A DNA stretch of 64,000 nucleotides from Alcanivorax nanhaiticus. Lineage in GTDB: Bacteria; Pseudomonadota; Gammaproteobacteria; Pseudomonadales; Alcanivoracaceae. Below the pieces are notes generated by a model, which saw only the letters and a program-made list of their open reading frames with translations, was not told the origin of the DNA and did not search any database. Of the stretch, positions 1 through 7,621 are shown piece by piece (within the stretch, counting starts at the first letter, position 1; every line of letters begins with the position of its first letter). A program made the position numbers and the translations under genes. Location: NCBI RefSeq assembly GCF_000756665.1, contig NZ_ARXV01000001.1, positions 124,001 through 188,000 on the forward strand, written 5' to 3'.

Positions 1-493
1 GGACGATCTGCCCATCCGCCGCCTGTCCCGCCTGTACGGCGTCAACCACTCCATTGTCAGCCAGACCAATCCCCATGTGGTGCCGTTCCTGTCCCGCAGC
101 GATACCGGCAACTCACTCAGCGTCATGGGTGACTGGGCACTGCGTAATGCATCCATGAATATTCGCTATGCTCTCAAGCTGGTTCAGCGCCGTGTCGCCT
201 CCAACGATGTGGGCCTGATGATCGACAAGGCCAAGAGCATGGTGACGCAGAAATACATCGGCGATATCAACATGATCCCGCCACGCCAGCCGCTGAATGC
301 TCTGAAAGTGCTCAGCAACCCCACCCTGCAGGATGTCCGCAACTACATCCGCAAGGGGGAGCAGGCAACCTGGCCGAAAGTGGAAATGGTGGCCAATACC
401 ACCATGATCAGCCGAACCTTCCGCGACTGCCGCGCACGCCTGGATCGCATCGAAGAACGCATGCTGGACCAAGTGCCGATGTCCGTGGTGTAA
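1..493 (+). CDS. Patatin-like phospholipase, DUF3336 type (C-terminal part, truncated by window start)
   Basis: Open from base 2 to a TAA at 491-493, so about 163 C-terminal residues are visible and the start lies before the window. The first residues, DDLPIRRLSRLYGVNHSIVS, resemble the segment that directly follows the patatin catalytic Asp (DGS/DGG) in DUF3336 patatin-like lipases, and are followed by a QTNPHVVPF motif. The remainder is a basic alpha-helical tail, as in that family. Members hydrolyse acyl chains from glycerolipids. The catalytic Ser and Asp themselves lie outside the window, so activity cannot be judged. A good terminator follows within 35 bp. Confidence 0.75.
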   Translation, partial: DDLPIRRLSRLYGVNHSIVSQTNPHVVPFLSRSDTGNSLSVMGDWALRNASMNIRYALKLVQRRVASNDVGLMIDKAKSMVTQKYIGDINMIPPRQPLNALKVLSNPTLQDVRNYIRKGEQATWPKVEMVANTTMISRTFRDCRARLDRIEERMLDQVPMSVV

Positions 494-526
494 ACGGACG
501 CCAAAGGCTCAGGCACCACCCCGCAG

Positions 527-562
527 GGCGGAAATTGGCGAAAGCCAATCTCCGCCTTTTTC
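527..562 (+). terminator. Rho-independent terminator of the patatin gene, also a REP-like palindrome
   Basis: A 13-bp stem with one mismatch (527-539 pairing with 544-556), a GAAA-type loop and a T5 run at 557-561. The stem GGCGGAAATTGGC is the same palindromic unit seen at 700-729 and 57786-57858, so a dispersed repeat seems to have been recruited as terminator. Confidence 0.8.
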
Positions 563-699
563 TTGTCTGCAAAGCGCCGGATGCCTGAAAAGCAAAAGCG
601 GGATTTACCACAGAGGTCACAGAGATCACTGAGGAAAAAACCGTTTTCTCAGTGGCAGTGAGAGCGTTGTGGTGACAGGACCCTCGCCCAGCCCTCCAT

Positions 700-729
700 G
701 GCGGAGATCGGCTCAGGCCGATTTCCGCC
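700..729. repeat. REP-like palindrome, family 1
   Basis: GGCGGAGATCGGC (700-712) pairs with GCCGATTTCCGCC (717-729) around a short loop and is followed by CTACCC. It shares its outer arms with 527-556 and 57786-57858, while the inner bases differ in a compensating way. Confidence 0.7.
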
Positions 730-770
730 CTACCCAATATCGCCCTGCACTATTGATCGCTCAGCCTTTC

Positions 771-793
771 GCGGTCGAACGACCGCTCCCACA
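771..793. repeat. REP-like palindrome, family 2
   Basis: Read on the minus strand it is TGTGGGAGCGGTCGTTCGACCGC. It shares the TGTGGGAGCG head and the following small hairpin with the copy at 48771-48810. The head resembles the GTGGGAGC-type REPs common in Pseudomonas (recalled, not searched). Confidence 0.6.
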
Positions 794-822
794 ACAAACC
801 CGCCCCGCTTTTGTCTTTCCTT

Positions 823-857
823 GTAGCTTGCAGCTGATAGCTCATGACTCGCAGCTG
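823..857. repeat. Degenerate heptamer tandem repeat
   Basis: Five consecutive 7-bp units (GTAGCTT, GCAGCTG, ATAGCTC, ATGACTC, GCAGCTG) lie just past the 3' end of umuC. It is one of about nine period-7 arrays in intergenic DNA of this window. Confidence 0.6.
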
Positions 858-861
858 CCTT

Positions 862-2124
862 TCACCACACCCTCGGCAAATCACTCACCCGCGTCGTATA
901 GGCTGGAGACAAATGCGCCCGGCGCATGCTCCAGACACATTCATTGGCACCTTTCATTCCCCGGCCAGCCAGCCATACCCGACCCTTACCGCTCTGGTTG
1001 ATGCTATCCATCACCGCCATCAATGCCTGTCCACGCTGGCTCTGACGGTCTTCGAATAACCCCCCCTGGGAAAATTCGCGGGAACACAGCTCCGTCAACA
1101 TCACCCCTGCCTTTCCATAACGCAGCCCCGGCTTCCACAGTTGATCCAGCAACTGCAATGCCTTGGCTACCAGCTCACGGGTATCTGCCGAAGCTTGGCA
1201 CAGCCCGGTACTGAGAGTATCCGGCCACAATTGCTGGGGCTTGCCCATGGGCGATGTTCGCAACCAGACGCTGATACGCGTAGCGAGCAAGCCTTCTGTC
1301 CGCATTTTCTCCGCAGCCCGAGCGGTATAATCACTAATGGCCTGACGCAACGGCGGCAGAGACACCACAGGCTGGCCAAAAGATCGGGAATGAATCACCT
1401 GCTGCCGCGGGGGCGGACAAAGCTCCATCGACAAGCAAGCCTCGCCATTCAACTCCCGGATCATTCGCTCCTGCACCACAGAAAAATGACGGCGCACCCA
1501 GCCACTCTCCAGAGCCGCCATATCCGCACCATTGTGCACCTCCAGAGCCGCCAATCGTGCAGCCAGCCTTCTGCCGACACCCCAGATATTGCCCACCGGT
1601 GTCTGCGCCAATCTTGCCTGCCAGTGGTCGGAAGAAGTCCAGACCTCCACTCCAGCTTCTTGCTGTTTGGCGTAATGGTTGGCCAGCTTGGCCAGTGTTT
1701 TGGTAGGAGCGATGCCAACGCAGACAGGCAATCCGACCCAGCGCTTCACCCGCTCCCGCAACTCGGCACCCAAGCGCTGTAATTGCCCTTCAGGCACCAT
1801 GGACAGATCCAGGAACGCTTCATCAATCGAATACTTTTCCACATGCGGAACCAGAGAGCCCAGTGTTGCCATCACCCGCCGGGAAAGATCCCCGTACAGG
1901 GTGTAATTGGAGGAGAACACGGCGATTCCATGCTTGTGAATCAGTTCTCTGACCTGAAACAGCGGCACCCCCGTACGGATCCCCAGGGCGCGGGCTTCCG
2001 CTGAGCCGGCAATCACACAACCATCATTATTGGATAGCACCAGAACCGGACGACCCTGCAAATCCGGCCTGAACACTCGCTCGCAAGAGGCATAGAAGCT
2101 GTTGCAATCCACCAGAGCAAACAT
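862..2124 (-). CDS. umuC: UmuC, catalytic subunit of DNA polymerase V
   Basis: Y-family translesion polymerase that with UmuD'2 copies damaged templates during the SOS response. The N-terminus MFALVDCNSFYASCERVF carries the first catalytic Asp of the Y-family palm, and YSIDEAFLD carries the second acidic cluster; length (420 aa) is normal for UmuC. The ATG at 2124 is preferred over an upstream start at 2172 because family members begin at MFALVDCN and because it sits one base after the umuD stop (TGAGATG), implying translational coupling. It is the second gene of a umuD-umuC operon behind the LexA box at 2573-2592. Confidence 0.95.
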   Translation of the reverse strand: MFALVDCNSFYASCERVFRPDLQGRPVLVLSNNDGCVIAGSAEARALGIRTGVPLFQVRELIHKHGIAVFSSNYTLYGDLSRRVMATLGSLVPHVEKYSIDEAFLDLSMVPEGQLQRLGAELRERVKRWVGLPVCVGIAPTKTLAKLANHYAKQQEAGVEVWTSSDHWQARLAQTPVGNIWGVGRRLAARLAALEVHNGADMAALESGWVRRHFSVVQERMIRELNGEACLSMELCPPPRQQVIHSRSFGQPVVSLPPLRQAISDYTARAAEKMRTEGLLATRISVWLRTSPMGKPQQLWPDTLSTGLCQASADTRELVAKALQLLDQLWKPGLRYGKAGVMLTELCSREFSQGGLFEDRQSQRGQALMAVMDSINQSGKGRVWLAGRGMKGANECVWSMRRAHLSPAYTTRVSDLPRVW

Positions 2125-2125
2125 C

Positions 2126-2533
2126 TCAGCTGCCGCCGCCTCGGGCCTTGCCGTGCAGGCAATGAAGGGCAAACGTTACCACCCCAAACAGTTCCAGGCC
2201 CTGCTCGCCCGGCACAATCGGAGCGTAGCGAGGGTTGCGGGGCAACAGCCTGAGAGAGGGTTTCAGCGCCAGTTCCTTGACCGTGAACTCGCCATCCACC
2301 GCCGCCACCACAATATCGCCATGCACCGCCTCCAGTGATCGATCCACAACCAGAATATCCCCGGCATAAATACCCGCATCCGTCATGGAGTCGCCTTCCA
2401 CACGCAGCAGAAAAGTCGCCGCCTCCTGGCGAATACAGAGCCGGTTAAGATCGACGGGGTCTTCCATATAGCCCTGGGCAGGTGAGGGAAAGCCTGCCCG
2501 GACAGCTTCAGAAAAAAACGGTAATACGGCCAT
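2126..2533 (-). CDS. umuD: UmuD, self-cleaving subunit of DNA polymerase V
   Basis: LexA/S24-type protein of 135 aa. The RecA-stimulated cleavage site is seen as VRAG-FPSP (Ala13-Gly14), and the catalytic dyad as Ser49 in VEGDSM and Lys86 in DGEFTVKEL. The 37-residue Ser-Lys spacing is the same as in the E. coli protein. There is no N-terminal DNA-binding domain, which separates it from LexA. Cleaved UmuD' binds UmuC, encoded immediately downstream. Expression should be SOS-induced, since a perfect LexA box lies about 40 bp upstream. Confidence 0.95.
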   Translation of the reverse strand: MAVLPFFSEAVRAGFPSPAQGYMEDPVDLNRLCIRQEAATFLLRVEGDSMTDAGIYAGDILVVDRSLEAVHGDIVVAAVDGEFTVKELALKPSLRLLPRNPRYAPIVPGEQGLELFGVVTFALHCLHGKARGGGS

Positions 2534-2572
2534 GACACACCTGACTCACAATGGAGAATCAGGATAAAAAAA

Positions 2573-2592
2573 TACTGTCCATATGTACAGCA
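2573..2592 (-). promoter_or_regulatory. LexA (SOS) box upstream of umuDC
   Basis: TACTGTCCATATGTACAGCA matches the gammaproteobacterial operator CTGT-N8-ACAG exactly (CTGT 2575-2578, ACAG 2587-2590). It lies between umuD (minus strand) and a small plus-strand gene, so it could affect both, but umuDC is the expected target. Confidence 0.92.
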
Positions 2593-2768
2593 TAACAAAT
2601 GGTGCGTCTGTACGGATACGAAACCTCAACAAGCCTCACAATCGCTCACAAAAGCCAGCCATAAACGCTATCTGCACAATGCAACTTATCGCTTACTGTG
2701 AAGCCATAACAGCGAGAAAGAGCATAGACCGTCTTCTAGGTGTCTATGTCGAGAAGACCGAGGAGAGT

Positions 2769-3059
2769 ATGAGTATAGAAACCAACCCGAGCTGGTTCTC
2801 CGACTTTGTGGAGGAACTAGGGCTACCGCCCAGCGCAGCGTTTCAGGGCTATGTTCTCTACAATGACGAGCACGACGGCTTTCTGGCAATCAATCAGCAT
2901 GCGGATTACCCCCGCACCCATTATGTGAACCCCAGCGCCTGGGCCCACCGCTACCCCTATATCCAGCTGGCCAGCGATGCGGTGCAAAGCCTGGAAGAGC
3001 CCTTTGAGATTCAGGCCCTGTTCCTGATCGGCAAACGCTTCATGGCGTTTCCGGTATAA
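2769..3059 (+). CDS. Small acidic hypothetical protein
   Basis: 96 aa, beginning MSIETNPSWFSDFVEELGLP. The reading frame stays open upstream to 2583, but the ATG at 2769 has an AGGAG directly before it and the upstream part has no protein-like composition. The product is acidic and aromatic-rich, with no signal peptide, membrane segment or recognised domain. It is divergent from the umuDC operon and shares its intergenic region. Function unknown. Confidence 0.65.
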   Translation: MSIETNPSWFSDFVEELGLPPSAAFQGYVLYNDEHDGFLAINQHADYPRTHYVNPSAWAHRYPYIQLASDAVQSLEEPFEIQALFLIGKRFMAFPV

Positions 3060-3130
3060 CACCTGCTCCTCTACTTTTTGGGTGGTTGGCAGGATCCCCC
3101 GAAAAAGCACTGAAGCGACAGAATCTCTTG

Positions 3131-3892
3131 CTACTGCCCATCAGCGCATTCGGACACCATCATCAGGCCTCCGCTCAGGTCGGGATTACCATAATCAGCA
3201 AGCCCCGCGCCCTCCAGGCGGACAGACAATCCAATCGATGGCGCTTCCGCCAAAGCATATTCCAGTCTGCGTATGGGAGTTTTATCCGTTCCCTGGGCAG
3301 GTGTCTGTACTAACTGGTCGCCGTTCTCGGACAGTAGGTTCTGGCGAGAGAGCTGGCCGTCCTCTCCTCGATGCACCATCAAGATCGTGTCATCTTGGCG
3401 ACGATAGCCAACATTGCACTGGCCCTCGTCTTGCGACACTCCACCGGAGTTACTACTTTCCCGTGTTTCCCATTTACCGACTCGCTGTTCACGGAAAAAA
3501 GCCAGGTCCCGGCGCTCAAGAGGATACAGCCGGAAAGTCGCACGCCTGCCATTGTTCACCTGCTCAAGCTGCACCTGATATAAACCATCGCGGTAATCCA
3601 GCTCCATCTGCAACTCACTATTCACCGACGCATCTCCCTGCGCATGAGTGACCATGGCACCATAGCGATTGCCACCTCTCAGGGGTTCCAGCCAAATAAG
3701 CGCTTCACGGGCCGCGATCAAACGATGCTTCACATCGATTAATTCCATTCTGCCCCTGTCCCGCAGGGCGATCTCAGACGGATCCACATCCGCATAAACC
3801 AGAAGATAGGCATCATAGCGATCCAGTTCCGATCCCATTGCCGGCTGCAGCATTACCATTAACAACAGCAGACGAAACGGTTTGCGTATCAT
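3131..3892 (-). CDS. Hypothetical exported protein
   Basis: 253 aa starting MIRKPFRLLLLMVMLQPAMGSEL, a clear Sec signal peptide with probable cleavage after AMG. The mature part is mixed alpha/beta and charged, with Cys in EGQCNVGY and SECADGQ that could form a disulfide. A purine-rich RBS (GGGAGGGGGG) precedes the ATG. Its start overlaps the stop of the small reading frame 3892-4074 (TAATG), suggesting coupling. No family recognised. Confidence 0.7.
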   Translation of the reverse strand: MIRKPFRLLLLMVMLQPAMGSELDRYDAYLLVYADVDPSEIALRDRGRMELIDVKHRLIAAREALIWLEPLRGGNRYGAMVTHAQGDASVNSELQMELDYRDGLYQVQLEQVNNGRRATFRLYPLERRDLAFFREQRVGKWETRESSNSGGVSQDEGQCNVGYRRQDDTILMVHRGEDGQLSRQNLLSENGDQLVQTPAQGTDKTPIRRLEYALAEAPSIGLSVRLEGAGLADYGNPDLSGGLMMVSECADGQ

Positions 3893-4074
3893 TATTCCCC
3901 CCTCCCAAGCTTGCAGACTTCCTCACTGATATCATGATTCAAGTATTCATTAATGGGCCCCACGGAATCCTCAACAGGGATAGCAGAAACGACGTAAATG
4001 TAGCGGGGAAAAGGCTCAATCCTGCATCGGTCAAACCTATGCGAATCACCTCGGCATAACCTGGGGTTTACCAA
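3892..4074 (-). CDS. Possible small hypothetical protein (60 aa)
   Basis: 60-aa frame MVNPRLCRGDSHRFDRCR... ending VCKLGRGE. Its stop overlaps the start codon of the downstream exported protein (TAATG). The central segment RYIYVVSAIPVEDSVGPINE looks protein-like, but there is no signal peptide and no recognised domain. It could be a short coupled gene or the remnant of a larger one. Low confidence because of size. Confidence 0.35.
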   Translation of the reverse strand: MVNPRLCRGDSHRFDRCRIEPFPRYIYVVSAIPVEDSVGPINEYLNHDISEEVCKLGRGE

Positions 4075-4081
4075 CTATTAA

Positions 4082-4519
4082 TTAGAATTTTGGCTTTGGC
4101 ACTACCGGGTCAGAATCGATGGGGGCACACTCCCCCCGCTCCGTAAGGCCATACGATTCATGGTAATACCTGCCTGTTCTTCTGTTAATCTTCACTAAGT
4201 CGTCATGACGGTGCCTTCTCTTGGCCATTGAAAGACTACCCTCAGTCATTCTTACGCTGTAAAAACGACCATCCCTCTCAAACCAGTGGCCTCCTTCTGT
4301 CATTCTGAATTCGTATACAGTTGCGTTATTATCGTCGATACGGCTCTCTTTTTTCTCCTTCGTATTAATGAACAGGTAGTAGTGCGTACCACTCTGTACC
4401 ACCCCCTTGTAAGTACCTTCCCAATCACATTTAAGCTTTATCCGCTCTACACTCTCCGCCAACACACTTCCGGAAAAAGCCAATAGAACCAAACCGAAAA
4501 CCATGATTTTTTTCTGCAT
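4082..4519 (-). CDS. Hypothetical periplasmic protein, low-GC
   Basis: 145 aa with a Sec signal peptide (MQKKIMVFGLVLLAFSGSVLA, cleavage after VLA). The mature protein contains DWEGTYKGVV and a beta-rich Lys/Arg region. Cys occurs in LKCDWEG and RGECAPID, consistent with one periplasmic disulfide. Base composition is more AT-rich than the neighbours, and this gene sits with 3892-4074 and 4663-5034 in a block of small secreted products, possibly acquired. No family recognised. Confidence 0.65.
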   Translation of the reverse strand: MQKKIMVFGLVLLAFSGSVLAESVERIKLKCDWEGTYKGVVQSGTHYYLFINTKEKKESRIDDNNATVYEFRMTEGGHWFERDGRFYSVRMTEGSLSMAKRRHRHDDLVKINRRTGRYYHESYGLTERGECAPIDSDPVVPKPKF

Positions 4520-4662
4520 AAAAATATATTCCAGCTATTTCTTTACCCTTCAAAAAATGCATCAAATCTAACGATTCAATCACAAACCAACATCATTGCC
4601 GCCCTATCAAACCACCAATTAACGTAGTCATCTCAAAATACAGAGGGGGTTTATCTCATACA

Positions 4663-5034
4663 TCAGTAATGCCATCTCACTTTGCGCACATCACAGCTCG
4701 ACGCTTTATAGTCCGAAATAACATCGAGCCGTTCAGCCTCAGCTTCTCGCTCTGTGTCTCTCTCATGGTATTCGCAGTTAACGTTGTAAACCTGCCCATC
4801 TGGAGAGTACTTTGCGTTAACAAAATCTGCATAGTCGTCTCGGACATCGTTATCGTACGAAGACGACACATAGAAGACATTGGAAACATAGCCCTCGCAA
4901 CGGTCCTCACCGTAGAATCTGACTTCCATTTCGCAGAACATATAGCCACGGCTTTCAGCATGGGCAATGCCCACCCCGACCAAAAGAACAAACCCGAGAC
5001 ATCCCCTTATCACGCCATACATATTTAGCTCCAT
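4663..5034 (-). CDS. Small secreted Cys-containing hypothetical protein, low-GC
   Basis: About 123 aa with an N-terminal signal peptide (CLGFVLLVGVGIAHA, cleavage before ESRGY). The mature part is acidic and Tyr-rich with four Cys (MFCEM, DRCEG, VNCEY, SSCDV), enough for two disulfides. The ATG at 5034 has GAGGAAG at good spacing; a second ATG four codons later also has GGAG, so the exact start is uncertain. An antisense frame over the same DNA lacks these protein hallmarks and was rejected. Function unknown. Confidence 0.6.
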   Translation of the reverse strand: MELNMYGVIRGCLGFVLLVGVGIAHAESRGYMFCEMEVRFYGEDRCEGYVSNVFYVSSSYDNDVRDDYADFVNAKYSPDGQVYNVNCEYHERDTEREAEAERLDVISDYKASSCDVRKVRWHY

Positions 5035-5184
5035 TTTTAACTTCTTCCTCAATCCAGTCAGTCTCACGGCAATCTATGCAATCACCTTGCTCCTAAAAGG
5101 CTACTTGAACACTGCATCAGGCCACATCCCCCAAATTGGGGACGCTACCCTCAGAATCGTCCTTGAATCGCTAACCTGGGCAGC

Positions 5185-5799
5185 TCAGCTATTCTTCTTG
5201 GGTCTCACAAAATGAGATCGTGCACTGGTAACCCGCTCTCGAATTACACAGTCGAAGTGATGATCATTGATCAGCCCCATGGCTTGCATGAAGGCATAGC
5301 AGGTGGTCGGGCCGACAAAGCTCCAACCACGTTGCTTGAGGGCTCTGGAAAGCGCGATGGATTCAGCGGAAGTGGTGACCGATTGGGGAGGAGCCTGGCT
5401 GGCAGGGTCGGGTTCAAAGGACCAGAAAAAGACGGCAAGGGAGCCTTCCTCTGCAACCATTTCCTGTGCCCGGCGGGCGTTATTGATCACTGACAGGATT
5501 TTTCGGCGGTTACGGACAATTGCGGCATTGTCCATCAGGGCATTCACCTGGCTATCGTCGAATGCGGCCAGCTGATGGAAGTCAAAACCAGCAAAGGCAT
5601 CACGGAAGGCGTCGCGTTTTTCCAGGATGGTGCGCCAACTCAGCCCCGCCTGAAATCCTTCCAGGCATACCTTTTCAAACAGGCGGATATCGTCAGCCAC
5701 GGGGAAACCCCATTCCTGATCGTGATAGCGGGGATAATCCGGGGCATCGGCATACCAGCTACAGCGAGGTCTGCCGTCTTGTCCGATTATCGTGGCCAA
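5185..5799 (-). CDS. tag: DNA-3-methyladenine glycosylase I
   Basis: Base-excision-repair enzyme that removes 3-methyladenine from alkylated DNA. The 204-aa protein has the zinc snap ligands of the TAG family: Cys in RCSWY, His in YHDQEWG and the C-terminal HHFDC pair. It also has the conserved EKVCLEGFQAGLSW helix and GWSFVGPTTCYAFMQA. The start is a TTG at 5799 preceded by GGGAG; no better ATG lies nearby. It stands alone, downstream of low-GC hypothetical genes. Confidence 0.93.
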   Translation of the reverse strand: MATIIGQDGRPRCSWYADAPDYPRYHDQEWGFPVADDIRLFEKVCLEGFQAGLSWRTILEKRDAFRDAFAGFDFHQLAAFDDSQVNALMDNAAIVRNRRKILSVINNARRAQEMVAEEGSLAVFFWSFEPDPASQAPPQSVTTSAESIALSRALKQRGWSFVGPTTCYAFMQAMGLINDHHFDCVIRERVTSARSHFVRPKKNS

Positions 5800-5825
5800 C
5801 GTCTCTCTCCCTGATTGAGGTTGTT

Positions 5826-7559
5826 TCAGCTCTCTGCAGCACCTGCCGGCAATTCCAATAGCTCGCTCAGAAAGGCTTTCCAGACGGAATACACCATGAA
5901 ACGCCCCTTGCCCGGAAAGCTGCGAAAACGGTTGCCCGGCAATTCCGACGCCAGCCCGCGGGCGCTGCCTATGGAAATAATACGGTCATCTTCGCCATGC
6001 CACTGCATGACGGGGATGCGGATCTTGCCCAGATCGACCTGCCAGGGTTTCTGCATCCGCAGGTATTCTTCAATCAGTATCCGGGCCCCCTGGAAATGGC
6101 TCCTGCGCATGCACTTGATAGTACGCTGCAGGATGTCCGGGTTGCTCAGTATTGCCCTGTCCTCCTCGCATAATCCTTTTGCCAGCCGGGCGAAAAAGCT
6201 CTCCGGTGCTTTCTGCACGCCTCTTATTCCCAATCTGCCGACCATGACAAACAGCCTGGGATCACGGCGGAACAGGCGCAGGAACATGCTGTGCAGGGCA
6301 TCCAGTTTATCCAGTTCAAAATGCTCGATAGGCACCGTGGAGGCCAGCAAGCCCAGGCGATCGAAAAGATCCGGGTGTTGGGCTGCAGCACAAAGCGCAT
6401 AGGGGCCACCGGCGCAGTAGGCGGCCATCGGCGGCCTGCTCAAGCCCAGGTGTGTACACAGGAACTGGATATCCTTGGCGAAATCCCGAAACTCGAAGTC
6501 CGGCTTGTAGGTGGAAATGCCGTAGCCAGGGCGCACGATCACGATCATCCTCAAACCCTGCTCACGGTACCAATCCACGAACCAGTCATGGTCTGGCACT
6601 GCGGCCCCCAGATTCTCCATGGTCAGAACCGGCCGCCCGGCAGGGTCGCCATACTCATACCAGCTCAATACCCGGCCATCAGGCAAGGTCACAGTGAATT
6701 CCTTGTCCTGCTGGACTTGCGGCAGCTTGGCAGCCTGCACCAGTGCATGACCCATCACCTGACTGACCAGCTGCACCTGGCTACTGGCATTGAGCTTGGA
6801 CATGGTGGATTTCAGCTGGGTGCGTGCCGTGTGGATACTGATATTGAGCAACTCAGCGCTCTGATTCAGGTTGCCCAACTTGCATAACAAATGCAGCAGA
6901 CGAGATTCTGCCGGGGTAATTTCAAACAGTGAACCAAGGACTTCCGGAGACGGGGTGACCACATTATGGCCGGACAGAACCCAGACAATGGTGCGCACTT
7001 TGGCGATGGTGCCCGGCGCATCCGATTTCCTCACGGGGAGGCAAAGCAAGGCCACATTGCCCTCTCGGGAATTGAGCAAGCGAGTATCCCTGCCCTCTGC
7101 CAGCGCCAGCGTGGACGCCAGCGACTGCATCAGGGAACGATCAGAGAATGACAGTGAACCATCTGCCCTCAGCTGTACTGGCCCATCATTGAGCACCTGG
7201 TGAGCTACCGCATTACACTCCACCACCCGCATTTGCTCATCCAGCATCAGCATGGGCCAGGGCATCTGGTTGTACATGGCATTGAGCACCTGAGTACGGT
7301 CCTCAAGCGCATGCATGTAGGCGCTGCTGCGCACCGCGCGATCCAGATGGGAAACCAGCTGCTCCACTTCAGTATTCGCGGGCGTATCTGCAGCATTACT
7401 GAGCGAGCCCAGTGAAGATGATGCCGCGCCTTCCCGGGTATCCAGCGAATCCCCTTCCGTCCAACTGGCAATGGCATCGAGAAGATCCACCCAGTCCCCC
7501 GGAGACAGGGCCGTCTCATAAATCTGGCCGATCAGGTCATTCTTGTTATTGGGTGGCAC
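5826..7559 (-). CDS. LuxR-type HTH regulator fused to a degenerate alpha/beta-hydrolase domain
   Basis: 577 aa from a GTG with AGGAG upstream. Residues 1-200 form a PAS-like sensor region (PWPMLMLDEQMRVVECNAVA). Residues about 208-270 carry a LuxR helix-turn-helix (ITPAESRLLHLLCKLGN... SIHTARTQLKSTMSKL). Residues about 285-570 are an alpha/beta-hydrolase fold with an RPGYG oxyanion region. The nucleophile elbow reads AYCAGG, with Cys382 where Ser is usual. An acidic residue is present in WHGEDDR (524/525), but the usual catalytic His is replaced by Arg553 in GKGRFM. The hydrolase part is therefore probably a ligand sensor, or an unusual enzyme. It stands alone, so its target is unknown. The order HTH-then-hydrolase is uncommon. 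Confidence 0.82.
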   Translation of the reverse strand: MPPNNKNDLIGQIYETALSPGDWVDLLDAIASWTEGDSLDTREGAASSSLGSLSNAADTPANTEVEQLVSHLDRAVRSSAYMHALEDRTQVLNAMYNQMPWPMLMLDEQMRVVECNAVAHQVLNDGPVQLRADGSLSFSDRSLMQSLASTLALAEGRDTRLLNSREGNVALLCLPVRKSDAPGTIAKVRTIVWVLSGHNVVTPSPEVLGSLFEITPAESRLLHLLCKLGNLNQSAELLNISIHTARTQLKSTMSKLNASSQVQLVSQVMGHALVQAAKLPQVQQDKEFTVTLPDGRVLSWYEYGDPAGRPVLTMENLGAAVPDHDWFVDWYREQGLRMIVIVRPGYGISTYKPDFEFRDFAKDIQFLCTHLGLSRPPMAAYCAGGPYALCAAAQHPDLFDRLGLLASTVPIEHFELDKLDALHSMFLRLFRRDPRLFVMVGRLGIRGVQKAPESFFARLAKGLCEEDRAILSNPDILQRTIKCMRRSHFQGARILIEEYLRMQKPWQVDLGKIRIPVMQWHGEDDRIISIGSARGLASELPGNRFRSFPGKGRFMVYSVWKAFLSELLELPAGAAES

Positions 7560-7621
7560 GATGGCTCCTGCACGTCACATGGCCGAACGTCATGTCAGCG
7601 GACAAGCGTTCATGTTCCATA

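Larger units (their letters stand above)
494..861. other. Gene-free, repeat-rich intergenic region between patatin and umuC
   Basis: No credible gene. It holds the terminator at 527-562; a hairpin with CACTGAG/CTCAGTG arms at 627-654; a REP-like palindrome at 700-729; a second REP type (CGGTCG-AA-CGACCG followed by CTCCCACA) at 771-793; and a degenerate heptamer array at 823-857 just beyond the umuC stop. Both flanking genes end here, so it is a convergent 3' region. Confidence 0.7.

Noticed and set aside
1141..1782. Plus-strand frame inside umuC
   Set aside because: Antisense to the conserved UmuC; no motif, and the umuDC operon is certain.
4669..5028. Plus-strand frame over 4663-5034
   Set aside because: The minus-strand frame has a proper signal peptide, paired Cys and RBS; the plus frame has none.
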